From assembly GCF_026460885.1 (NCBI RefSeq), contig NZ_JAOVZW010000011.1:62001-126000 (forward strand): a stretch of DNA of 64,000 bases. Direction: 5' to 3'. Under the pieces are notes generated by a model. The model ran no database searches. It was given only the letters and a program-made list of their open reading frames with translations, and had not been told where the DNA came from. This document shows positions 1-7,084 of the stretch, one piece after another. Made by a program: the position numbers and the translations under genes. The DNA comes from Chryseobacterium formosum. Lineage in GTDB: Bacteria; Bacteroidota; Bacteroidia; Flavobacteriales; Weeksellaceae. Numbering within the stretch: the first letter of the stretch is position 1; each line of letters starts with the position of its first letter.

Positions 1-861
1 ATTGCAAGCGGACAAACCGTAGAATGGATCAACGAAATCGGATGGAGATATATGTTTTTGTCTTTGACGATTCCTTCTGCCTTGTTCGGTATTCTTTTAT
101 TTTTCGTTCCTGAAACACCGCGTTATCTGACATTCGTAAACAAAGACGCAGAAGCGCTGAAAATTTTAACTAAAATCAATGGTGAAGCCCGTGGAAAAGA
201 AATTTTCTCTGAGATAAAAAGCACTGTCGTAGAACATAAAAGTGAAATTTTCGCTTTCGGGAAAACCGTGATTGTGATTGGAATTTTGCTTTCTGTTTTC
301 CAGCAGTTTGTGGGAATTAATGTTGCTTTATATTATGCTCCAAGAATCTTCGAAAGCATGGGTGTTCATAAAGATTCATCGATGCTGCAGACCGTTGTGA
401 TGGGATTGGTGAATGTAATCTTTACCGTTATCGCTATTTTCACAGTGGATAAATGGGGAAGAAAACCTTTGTTAATAGTTGGTTCTGTTGGGATGGCAAT
501 TGGTATGTTTGCGATTGCAATTTTATCGTATTATCAAATCATCGGAATTGCCACTTTGGTATTCATCATCGTTTATACGGCTTCATTTATGATGTCTTGG
601 GGACCGATTTGCTGGGTTTTGATCTCAGAAATTTTCCCTAATAAAATCAGAGGAAGTGCGATTGCGATTGCAGTTGCAGCTCAATGGGCAGCCAACTATT
701 TAATTTCATCAACTTATCCTTTTATGATGGAATTCAGTGGAGCATTTACTTATGGATTTTACGGAGTGATGAGTGTTCTGTCCTTGTTCTTCGTATGGAA
801 ATGGGTACCTGAAACGAAAGGCAAATCTCTCGAGGAAATCGAAAAGGTTTGGGAAAAATAA
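1..861 (+). CDS. MFS sugar porter, XylE-like (5' end outside window)
   Basis: C-terminal part of a sugar:H+ symporter of the major facilitator superfamily, in the inner membrane. The frame is open from base 1 and the first visible residues include GWRYMF, typical of the middle of a sugar porter, so the ATG at 52 is internal. Family signatures in order are PETPRYL after helix 6, QQFVGINVALYYAP in helix 7, DKWGRKP in the loop between helices 8 and 9, WGPICWVLISEIFP in helix 10, and PETKGKSLEEIE at the C terminus. The QQxxGxN and PETKG motifs match XylE/GLUT-type carriers. The substrate is probably a monosaccharide released by the nearby pectin locus (xylose, arabinose or galactose), but that is inference from context. 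Confidence 0.88.
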   Translation: MASGQTVEWINEIGWRYMFLSLTIPSALFGILLFFVPETPRYLTFVNKDAEALKILTKINGEARGKEIFSEIKSTVVEHKSEIFAFGKTVIVIGILLSVFQQFVGINVALYYAPRIFESMGVHKDSSMLQTVVMGLVNVIFTVIAIFTVDKWGRKPLLIVGSVGMAIGMFAIAILSYYQIIGIATLVFIIVYTASFMMSWGPICWVLISEIFPNKIRGSAIAIAVAAQWAANYLISSTYPFMMEFSGAFTYGFYGVMSVLSLFFVWKWVPETKGKSLEEIEKVWEK

Positions 862-891
862 ATATACTTTAGTTTTATAATTAGTTTGTAG

Positions 892-920
892 GGCATCGAA
901 TTTTTTCGGTGCTCTTTTTT
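892..920 (+). terminator. Rho-independent terminator after the sugar porter
   Basis: An 8-bp stem (GCATCGAA with TTCGGTGC, one G-T pair) around a TTTT loop is followed by a T-rich run. It lies 31 bp after the sugar porter stop. Confidence 0.75.
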
Positions 921-921
921 A

Positions 922-929
922 TAACTTTG
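922..929 (+). promoter_or_regulatory. Candidate -7 box (TAACTTTG)
   Basis: TAACTTTG is an exact match to the Bacteroidetes -7 consensus TAnnTTTG and ends 19 bp before the ATG of the next gene. No clear TTTG box is present at the usual upstream distance, where the terminator stem lies, so activity is uncertain. Confidence 0.4.
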
Positions 930-948
930 GCAGATTGAAATCAAGTTT

Positions 949-1395
949 ATGAATATTTTTAAATCCATCATTAATAATTTAAAAGCTATTAAAGCAAGTT
1001 ATAATTTAGAAAAAATTAAAGATGATTTTATTGCAAAACAGATTCAAATATATCAGCTTCCAAAGGAGTTAAAATTATTTTTAGAGAATAAAACTGATTT
1101 TGATTTTATCGGAATCTATTCTAAAGGGTATGACTGTATTTATTTTGCTAAAAATGGAAATAATTTAAATATTGAATATGAAGCTACAGAAGAATTTCAA
1201 ATTCCTTATTATGAAAAAGTGAAACAATTTGCATCAGAAAATAATTTTAAAATTGAAGAAGAAGCAAACAAAAATGTTCCATATCTAAAGATAAATACTA
1301 ACACCTCTTTAGATGAAACATTTCGTCTGGCGAGAGAAATTCAACACAATATTTTCGGAAATAGTGATGATACGAAATATGATATTGTTCCTTAA
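949..1395 (+). CDS. Hypothetical protein, 148 aa
   Basis: I do not recognise this family. The product is soluble, rich in lysine, isoleucine and asparagine, with no signal peptide or membrane segment. An N-terminal helical stretch (about residues 1-50) is followed by an alternating region with aromatic residues (IGIYSKGYDCIYF) and a C-terminal amphipathic helix. It has its own terminator upstream and a possible -7 box, so it is probably transcribed alone. The ATG at 949 is the first in frame. It looks like an accessory gene rather than part of the sugar locus. Confidence 0.6.
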   Translation: MNIFKSIINNLKAIKASYNLEKIKDDFIAKQIQIYQLPKELKLFLENKTDFDFIGIYSKGYDCIYFAKNGNNLNIEYEATEEFQIPYYEKVKQFASENNFKIEEEANKNVPYLKINTNTSLDETFRLAREIQHNIFGNSDDTKYDIVP

Positions 1396-1622
1396 ATATT
1401 TGAAATTTTAGTCTTCATTTTTTCATAAATTTCTTTAGTTAAACCATTGTTTCAAAAAGACTTTTATAATAATAAATTTTAATTAAATTTATCGCTGTAA
1501 TTTGTCATTTAAAAAAGCTTAGAAAATATTCATATCTAAAATATATTTCTACGTTAAATGATTAAATTCACATCAATAATGATGAAGAAACATTCATTGT
1601 TTTAAACAATAGAAAACGAGGT

Positions 1623-2651
1623 ATGACAAAGAAAAACGCCACTATTTATGATATTTCCAGAAAGCTGAACGTAAGTGTGGCAACTGTTTCCAGAGCACTA
1701 AATAATCATCCGAGAATCAGCCAGGCAACCAAAGAACTTGTAGTAAAAACCGCAAAGGAAATGAACTATAAGCAAAATAATCTTGCCAAAGCCCTTAAAA
1801 GTGGGGAAACAAAAAACATTGGAATCATTGTTCCTTACATCAACACCAATTTTTTCTCGTCTGTCATCCGTGGAATTGAAGAAGAACTTTCTGTGCAGGG
1901 TTACCACGTTATTATTTGTCAAAGTCATGAAGATGTTAATATTGAAAAAAAGCATTTAAATACCTTATTAAACGCTCAGGTTGACGGAATTTTCATGTCG
2001 GTTTCTAGAACTACAATTGACACAGAGCACATTCAGCATATTTTAGATACTTCAAACACTCCGATTATATTCTTTGATAGAAAAAAAGATATTCCGGGAA
2101 TCAGTACGGTAACGGTTGATGATTATCGTGGGGGTTATATGGCTACAGAACATTTGATTTCGGAAGGCTATAAAAACATCTGTCATTTTGCCGGAGATCT
2201 CAATCTTGAGATTTACCAGAATCGTCTTAACGGTTACAAACAGGCTCTAATTGACCACAAATTTCAGGTAAAAGAAGAAAATATAATCTCTACAGGAAGT
2301 TCAATTGATGCCGGAATTGAAGCCATCAAAACTTTGTGGGAGAGTAAATCTATTCCCGATGCAATATTTTCTGCCAGTGATTTTGCAGCTCTTGGTGCTT
2401 GTCAGGAACTTAAAAAACGTAAGATAAAAATTCCTCAGGAAGTTGCTGTAATTGGTTTCTCAAACGAACCTTTCACTCAATTTATGGAACTTCCGATGAG
2501 TTCGATGGATCAAACTCCAGTAATTATGGGAAATATGGCTGGACAAGTTTTTCTAGACCGAATTAAAGATAATTCTACAGGTGTTTCTATCGAGAAGAAA
2601 GTGGTTTTGACACCGCAGATTTGTATTAGAAAGTCTTCAAAGAGGAAGTAG
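1623..2651 (+). CDS. LacI/GalR-family transcriptional regulator
   Basis: A 342-residue DNA-binding repressor of usual LacI-family length. Residues 7-28 form the helix-turn-helix with the signature VSVATVSRALNN, followed by the hinge helix (NNLAKALKSGETKNIGIIVP) and a periplasmic-binding-like effector domain (about 62-340). The recognition helix VSVATVSR is the type that binds palindromes with a central CG. Two such palindromes, core AATCGATT, lie at about 17326 and 18013 between kduI and susC. I infer that this protein, or another LacI-type protein outside the window, represses the pectin and uronate genes and is released by a uronate intermediate. It stands alone; the 227-bp upstream gap contains a near-palindrome around TTGTTTTAAACAA at about 1599 that might serve autoregulation. 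Confidence 0.9.
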   Translation: MTKKNATIYDISRKLNVSVATVSRALNNHPRISQATKELVVKTAKEMNYKQNNLAKALKSGETKNIGIIVPYINTNFFSSVIRGIEEELSVQGYHVIICQSHEDVNIEKKHLNTLLNAQVDGIFMSVSRTTIDTEHIQHILDTSNTPIIFFDRKKDIPGISTVTVDDYRGGYMATEHLISEGYKNICHFAGDLNLEIYQNRLNGYKQALIDHKFQVKEENIISTGSSIDAGIEAIKTLWESKSIPDAIFSASDFAALGACQELKKRKIKIPQEVAVIGFSNEPFTQFMELPMSSMDQTPVIMGNMAGQVFLDRIKDNSTGVSIEKKVVLTPQICIRKSSKRK

Positions 2652-2688
2652 TTTTTTCGATTTAAACACTTTGCTTTAGCACTTTTTT

Positions 2689-2880
2689 AACCACCCCGTC
2701 TTTTTCCTTCCGAATTTTCGCCACTCCTCCGAGTGAGGGGGATTGTAGTAGCGAATAAGTGTTGACTTGTAATCCAAATTTAGAAAATACTTACAAATTT
2801 TCAACAAAAAACTATGTGTGAAAATTCCCCCTCCCTTGGAGGGGTGTCTCAATTTTCATGAAAATTGAGACAGGGTGGTT
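2689..2880. repeat. Fold-back repeat unit, copy 1 (192 bp)
   Basis: The unit opens with AACCACCCCGTC (2689-2700) and closes with its near-exact reverse complement GACAGGGTGGTT (2869-2880). Inside are nested complementary pyrimidine and purine tracts (CCACTCCTCCGAGTGAGGGGG near the left arm, CCCCCTCCCTTGGAGGGG near the right). The central segment with AAATTTAGAAAAT recurs in the second copy at 3322-3511. The closing arm touches the stop codon of the DUF559 gene. It looks like a MITE- or REP-type element. Confidence 0.8.
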
Positions 2881-3296
2881 TAATACGCATAATTCTCAAC
2901 AATAAAATCCTCCAAGCTTTTCATTACAACCCCTAAATTATTCTTCACATCAAAATCAGTTACTCTAAAAATCTTCAATCCTAAAGATTCCAAATATTTC
3001 TGCCTAATTTCATCATAATCTTCTTTTGTACAATGACTCCAACCATCAATTTCAATAACCAATCCTAAATTTTTAATATAAAAATCAACGATGTAATTTC
3101 CTATAATTCTCTGTCTGTCAAAATCTATATTGTGAAAACTTTTTGCCCGAACTTGCTTCCAGAAAATTACTTCACTTAAAATTCCAGCTTTTCGTTTTCC
3201 ATTTATTAAAGGTTTTAATTTAGGATTGTATGGGAGATTTTCCACGAAGTTTTCACGGATGGGAATTCCGTTGATTTGGGTTAAAACCTCTTTCAT
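2880..3296 (-). CDS. DUF559 endonuclease-like protein
   Basis: A 138-residue protein of the DUF559 / very-short-patch-repair-like endonuclease family (restriction-endonuclease fold). Visible hallmarks are a helix with E42 (SEVIFWKQVR), then F-D-R-Q62, I-V-D71-F-Y, and E82-I-D84-G-W-S-H88, which supply the acidic and histidine residues expected of a PD-(D/E)xK-like site. The C-terminal SLGLKIFRVTDFDV is also typical. Length is normal for stand-alone members. The gene sits between two copies of the same fold-back repeat, and its stop codon TAA overlaps the arm of copy 1 (2880-2882). That arrangement suggests the gene travels with, or acts on, the repeat. Biological role unproven. Confidence 0.85.
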   Translation of the reverse strand: MKEVLTQINGIPIRENFVENLPYNPKLKPLINGKRKAGILSEVIFWKQVRAKSFHNIDFDRQRIIGNYIVDFYIKNLGLVIEIDGWSHCTKEDYDEIRQKYLESLGLKIFRVTDFDVKNNLGVVMKSLEDFIVENYAY

Positions 3297-3321
3297 TGTG
3301 TTTTTGTTTTGTGTTGTTTCT

Positions 3322-3511
3322 AACCACCCCGTCTTTTTTCTTCGAAAAAATCCACCCCTCCAAGGGAGGGGAATTTTGCTCCGTATAAGGAGGTGAGTCC
3401 TAATTCAAATTTAGAAAATTTATTGATAATATTCAATCAAGTCAAGACTTGAGAAATTCCCCTCCTTTGGATGTATGGCGAAAATTCGTAAGAATTTTTG
3501 ACGGGGTGGTT
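3322..3511. repeat. Fold-back repeat unit, copy 2 (190 bp)
   Basis: Bounded by perfect 12-bp inverted arms, AACCACCCCGTC (3322-3333) and GACGGGGTGGTT (3500-3511). Left and right arms remain complementary for about 50 bp each with interruptions, and both contain an AGGGGAATTT block next to a CTCC run. The middle segment AATTCAAATTTAGAAAATT matches copy 1. With copy 1 it brackets the DUF559 gene, so the outermost arms (2689 and 3511) delimit an 823-bp block. Confidence 0.8.
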
Positions 3512-3648
3512 TAAAAGTTATATTTCTCTTTTTCAAAAAATCTTACAATTATTTTTTTCTTTTCTGTATTAATTTTTTTTCTACCTTAGTTTTCCCAAGA
3601 TAAAAACACACGATTTTACATAAATAGTACTAACCTTTAAAATCAAAA

Positions 3649-4137
3649 ATGATGGGATTAACAAATTTGAACTCTACCCATTTGAGCAGTGCAAAAATCA
3701 CTGCAGCACAGGATGCCATTGCGGCATTGGAAAGCGCAATCGCTGAAATCACAATTAACCTTTCACCAGAAGACCGTAAGCGTTACGGAAGCATCAATGA
3801 GCAAAACAAGCTTTTCGTCAACAAAGTCTACGATTACAACCAGAGTCAAGCAAATTTGAGCTCTCCTGAAGTGGACTGGGAAGAATTTAATAAAGATCAC
3901 AGCTCCCGTAACAAAATGGAAACCATGATCAGCAGACTTGAAAGCGTGATCACAAGATTGAATAATGCTAAAACACTTCATGATTACGACAATTATCAAT
4001 CGGCATTAGTAGATTATTCTTACAGTACTTACAAAGCGGGTACAGCGTCACCGGGATTTGAAGACAAATACAAGGATCTGAAACAGTTCTTTGTGAAAAA
4101 TTCAACCTCTACTGCTCCACCCGAGGAGAAAAAGTAA
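3649..4137 (+). CDS. Conserved-looking helical protein of unknown function, 162 aa
   Basis: Function not recognised. The product is soluble and predominantly helical, with Ala/Glu/Asn-rich segments (residues 12-40 and 85-115) that could form a coiled coil and a proline-rich charged tail (STAPPEEKK). The central part (INLSPEDRKRYGSINEQNKLFVNKVYDY) looks conserved in type, and I have the impression that similar proteins are common in Chryseobacterium and relatives, but I cannot verify it. No signal peptide or membrane segment. It starts with two consecutive ATGs at 3649 and 3652 and is followed by its own terminator, so it is probably monocistronic. Confidence 0.75.
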   Translation: MMGLTNLNSTHLSSAKITAAQDAIAALESAIAEITINLSPEDRKRYGSINEQNKLFVNKVYDYNQSQANLSSPEVDWEEFNKDHSSRNKMETMISRLESVITRLNNAKTLHDYDNYQSALVDYSYSTYKAGTASPGFEDKYKDLKQFFVKNSTSTAPPEEKK

Positions 4138-4152
4138 AACAGTAAAAACCCA

Positions 4153-4185
4153 AAAACCCCTCCATTAATACGGAGGGGTATTTTT
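4153..4185 (+). terminator. Rho-independent terminator
   Basis: An 8-bp perfect stem (ACCCCTCC / GGAGGGGT) closes an 8-nt loop, with an A run before and a T run after. It lies 16 bp past the stop of the 162-aa gene and may work in both directions. Confidence 0.85.
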
Positions 4186-4213
4186 ATGCAAATCATCTTT
4201 TAATAGCTTTGAT

Positions 4214-4563
4214 ACGTTATTGAATATTCGGAAGACGTTGTGTACTACTTCCGATACGTTTCAGATAGGTTCAGAAACGTCATTCAGCCATCTGGAGACG
4301 TTTTTTAATGAGCGGGAGCGGTTGCTGACTCCTCGGGATACGTTCAGTATAGATCGGGAGTGGTATTTTACCTATCCGGACCTATCTTTTACCTGTTTGG
4401 ATAGGTGGTATAACGTGTCTGGATGTATATACGACCCCATCGGAGGCGTGAACAACTTCGCCAGACTTCTGATGAACGTATCGGAACCTTTACTGAACGT
4501 GTTGCGACATCTTCTCAACGTATTGAGATAGGTTTGGAACGTGTCGGTTGGGGTTCGGAATGT
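4214..4563. repeat. Degenerate 21-bp phased ACGT array
   Basis: The tetramer ACGT starts at 4214, 4235, 4256, 4277, 4298, 4340, 4476, 4497, 4518 and 4539, and related tetramers (CGGT, TGGT, AGGT, GCGT, ATGT) occupy 4319, 4361, 4403, 4446 and 4560. Nearly every step is 21 bp or a multiple. Extra AGGT or ACGT copies sit about half a period away (4267, 4413, 4530). The local unit resembles GGATACGTT plus 12 variable bases. Twenty-one bp equals two helical turns, so all cores face one side of the DNA. The region, between a terminator and the GLPGLI gene, has no convincing gene. Confidence 0.8.
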
Positions 4564-4698
4564 GGAGCGAAGGAGATTTTTTAAATTAAAATTTGCTAAA
4601 ATTTTTTATTTCATTAGTTTTAGAGAAATTATAGTTTGGATTGACATAATACGTAAAGCCAAACATCAGCAGAAATTTTAAACAAACACTCGTCACAA

Positions 4699-5487
4699 AT
4701 GAAATTTATAATATTTTTTCTTGTTTTTTCTACCTTTTGCTTCTCGCAAAAAATAAGTTTTATTTACGAAACAAAATACAAACTGAATTCAGAAAATCCA
4801 GATGATGTTAATTCTGAGAATATGATTTTGGATTTAAAAAATAATATTTCAATTTTTAGAGATTCAGTAGAAAAAAAAGCAGATTCATTAAAGTTGAATA
4901 ATGGAAGAGAAATATTTAAAATGGGCGTTGAAAACAAATTCTATGTCAAAAAGAATCTTGCTCAAAAAAGAATTGAAAAAGTAATAACTTATTTGGAAAG
5001 AGATTATCTTCTTCCAATTGAGGAAATATTAAACTGGAAAATAACTTCCGAACAAAAAATGATTGGAAAATATAAATCTCAAAAAGCAGAAACCAATTAT
5101 GGAGGAAGAAACTGGATTGCTTGGTTTACAACAGAATTACCTTTCAGTGATGGTCCATATATTTTCAATGGTTTACCCGGATTGATTGTTTCTATTCAAG
5201 ATTCAAACAACGAATATTTATTTAATTTGATAGAAGTCAAAAAAGGTGGGAATATTTTTGACGCACGGACAAAAACAATAAAAATTGATTGGAAAAAATA
5301 TGAAACACTTGCAAAATCATATTTTAATGACCCATTTAATATAAATTCAAAAGGGTGGAAAACAGCTACATTTACCGATCCGAATGGTAAAACAGTGGAT
5401 ATTTCTGTAAAAAATAAAGAAATACAGAATGATATTTTACAAGAAAATAATCCAATTGAATTAAATCACAAAATAAACTACAAATAA
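4699..5487 (+). CDS. GLPGLI family protein
   Basis: A 262-residue secreted or periplasmic protein of the GLPGLI family, named for a motif that is exact here (N157-G-L-P-G-L-I163). It has an N-terminal signal peptide (MKFIIFFLVFSTFCFSQ, cleavage likely after SFCFS-like residues near 17) and the usual upstream W-x-A-W-F-T-x-x-L-P-x-x-x-G-P-Y segment. Family members are lineage-specific to Bacteroidetes and have no established biochemical role. It is preceded by the 21-bp array and an ACGTAAAGCCAAA box at 4651 that recurs at 6099, and followed after 63 bp by a SUKH gene. I read it as an accessory gene. Confidence 0.9.
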   Translation: MKFIIFFLVFSTFCFSQKISFIYETKYKLNSENPDDVNSENMILDLKNNISIFRDSVEKKADSLKLNNGREIFKMGVENKFYVKKNLAQKRIEKVITYLERDYLLPIEEILNWKITSEQKMIGKYKSQKAETNYGGRNWIAWFTTELPFSDGPYIFNGLPGLIVSIQDSNNEYLFNLIEVKKGGNIFDARTKTIKIDWKKYETLAKSYFNDPFNINSKGWKTATFTDPNGKTVDISVKNKEIQNDILQENNPIELNHKINYK

Positions 5488-5550
5488 ACGCCTGATGTCG
5501 TGCATTTGCAATCCATGACTTTTTACAAACAAAATATTCTAAATAAGATT

Positions 5551-6000
5551 ATGAAATATGACAACAGATTTGGAAAAGAGATTCCTAAAAGTTATTTAAG
5601 TTTTCTAAATGAAAACCCTGATGGTTGTTATTTAGATTTTAGAATTGATCCAGAATATAATTCGGAAACAAAGTTGTTTGGCGAATCTGAACTAATGAAC
5701 AATATTGATATGAATTTTATAGGCAATGCATTTCAGTTTGAAAGTCTGAAATTAAATATTAAGTTTCAACGAGATTTTGGGTTTGCAGACCTCGATCAAC
5801 CAAATCTAAATGAGGAAGAGATGAAGCGTGTTGAGAATGGATTTGTTATTGGATTTGGAGAAAATTTCGGAGGATATGGTTATCTTTATTTTGATGCATC
5901 GGAAAATCATTCGGTTTGGCTTTACTATGATAATGATGGACGTATATCAAAGATTGCAAATTCATTTGAAGAGTTCATAAATAATACAAAGATGTTATAA
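5551..6000 (+). CDS. SMI1/KNR4 (SUKH) family protein
   Basis: A soluble SUKH-fold protein of about 149 residues. N-terminal GKEIPKSYLSFLNENPDGCYLD is the characteristic start of the domain, and the C-terminal half carries VIGFGENFGGYGYLYFD...SVWLYYDNDGRISKIANSFEEFI, the usual end. SUKH proteins are known as immunity proteins of contact-dependent toxins and as partners in some antiviral loci; no toxin gene is adjacent. I prefer the ATG at 5551 because it starts just before the SUKH core. The frame stays open upstream to a GTG at 5500 and an ATG at 5515, but that stretch contains a repeated GCATTTGCAATCC box. Confidence 0.8.
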   Translation: MKYDNRFGKEIPKSYLSFLNENPDGCYLDFRIDPEYNSETKLFGESELMNNIDMNFIGNAFQFESLKLNIKFQRDFGFADLDQPNLNEEEMKRVENGFVIGFGENFGGYGYLYFDASENHSVWLYYDNDGRISKIANSFEEFINNTKML

Positions 6001-6081
6001 TCAAATATTTTCCCAATATTGCGGATTTGCAATCCTGACACTTGCTATTATTTTTTATTTAATTTTTTTAACAAAATTAAT

Positions 6082-6113
6082 ATTTGGCTTTACAGATCAC
6101 GTAAAAGCCAAAT
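6082..6113. repeat. Hairpin with TTTGGCTTTAC arms
   Basis: ATTTGGCTTTAC and GTAAAAGCCAAAT form a stem with one unpaired base around a short loop. The right arm (ACGTAAAAGCCAAA) also occurs upstream of the GLPGLI gene at 4651. It may be a shared promoter or terminator piece, or a cassette boundary. Confidence 0.5.
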
Positions 6114-6153
6114 CTAGTGGTTATTGAAGAATAGACTAAAAGACCAGAAAATT

Positions 6154-7000
6154 ATGAACGAAACAGTAACAGTTGACGAAGCAATTTCAAAAGGACATAG
6201 AATGATGAGTTATCCTGCATTAGCAATTGCGTTAGGAACTTTTGGACTTACTACCTATTTTGTTATACAAAAAATTATTCCGTCGTGGAGCATTCTTCCT
6301 GTTGGTTTTGTATTTACATTCCTTTTTGTCTGGCTTTGGTGTAGTTATATGATTACCAGATGGAAACTTTGGACTTATGAAAATGTAAGAAATGTTCACG
6401 AACTTAAAAAACGAGCACTTCAGGAAAAAGTAATCTGGCCTGACAGTAGCTTCTTAGCAGAGACGGAATTTCGCACAAAAAAGGATAAAGAAAAATTAAA
6501 TTTCTTAGAAAATAAATTCAAAAAAGATGATGCTTTTCAAAATGATTTAATGGTTCCTTTTGAAACTATCATTTACTATTCAAAAGGTAAAAGTTTTTTA
6601 CAAATGTTTATTATGCTCTGCGTTTTAGGTATTGGTATTAATTTCGTTTTTAATATGGATGATTATTTTTTTTCGTATTCTGGTTGCCACTCTTTCAATT
6701 ATCGGAGCCTTTTTCTTTTATAAAAAATATAAAGAAGCGACTAGTAAAGAACCCCAAATAATAATTAATGACAAAGGAATTAAAACAATCACAACAGACT
6801 TTTACCTTTGGAAAGAAATTGAAAACGAAGAAGTAATTAGTGAGGGTACAGGAAAACATACTCATTATTATTTAATATATAACTATCCAAACGGAGCAGA
6901 ACGTTTGCAAATTGACGGCTATAATATTAATAAAGGAAAGCTAAATAAATTGTTAATATTATATCGTGGAAGAAGTAAAACGAAAACAATGAACCGTTAA
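6154..7000 (+). pseudogene. Membrane protein of unknown function, frameshifted at a T8 run
   Basis: Two overlapping frames make one sensible protein of about 281 residues if one T is removed from the run of eight at 6666-6673. The first frame encodes two membrane helices (about residues 20-75), a charged cytoplasmic stretch, and a third helix ending NFVFNMDDYFF. The second frame continues with RILVATLSIIGAFFFYKKYKE, a fourth helix, and a C-terminal domain (PQIIINDKGIKTI...) ending at 7000. As printed, translation ends at 6723 after 13 unrelated residues. This could be a real inactivation, phase variation or a sequencing error. I start it at the ATG at 6154 rather than a TTG at 6124. Family unknown. 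Confidence 0.75.
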
Positions 7001-7023
7001 AATTTCTACTGACAAATAATAAA

Positions 7024-7057
7024 GAAAATGCTCCCTACCGAAGCAAGAAGCATTTTC
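7024..7057 (-). terminator. Terminator of the uxaB-uxaA operon
   Basis: A 9-bp perfect stem (GAAAATGCT / AGCATTTTC) with a 16-nt loop lies 28 bp beyond the uxaA stop. Read on the minus strand it is followed by TTTATTATTT, which fits termination of the uxa transcript. Confidence 0.65.
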
Positions 7058-7084
7058 AACCCTAATATTTAATATAATTAACCA

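Noticed and set aside
4220..4531. Open frame of 103 codons inside the 21-bp array
   Set aside because: It starts at TTG, has no credible promoter or recognisable domain, and is open mainly because the 21-bp period keeps frame. I treat it as a by-product of the repeat.
4651..6112. Integron attC sites at the repeated boxes
   Set aside because: No integron integrase, and I could not identify the paired simple sites with GTTRRRY-type cores; kept only as a boundary-box observation.
6632..7000. Independent 122-aa gene overlapping the membrane protein
   Set aside because: Its sequence reads as the continuation of the upstream protein after a one-base slip in the T8 run, so it is a fragment rather than a separate gene.
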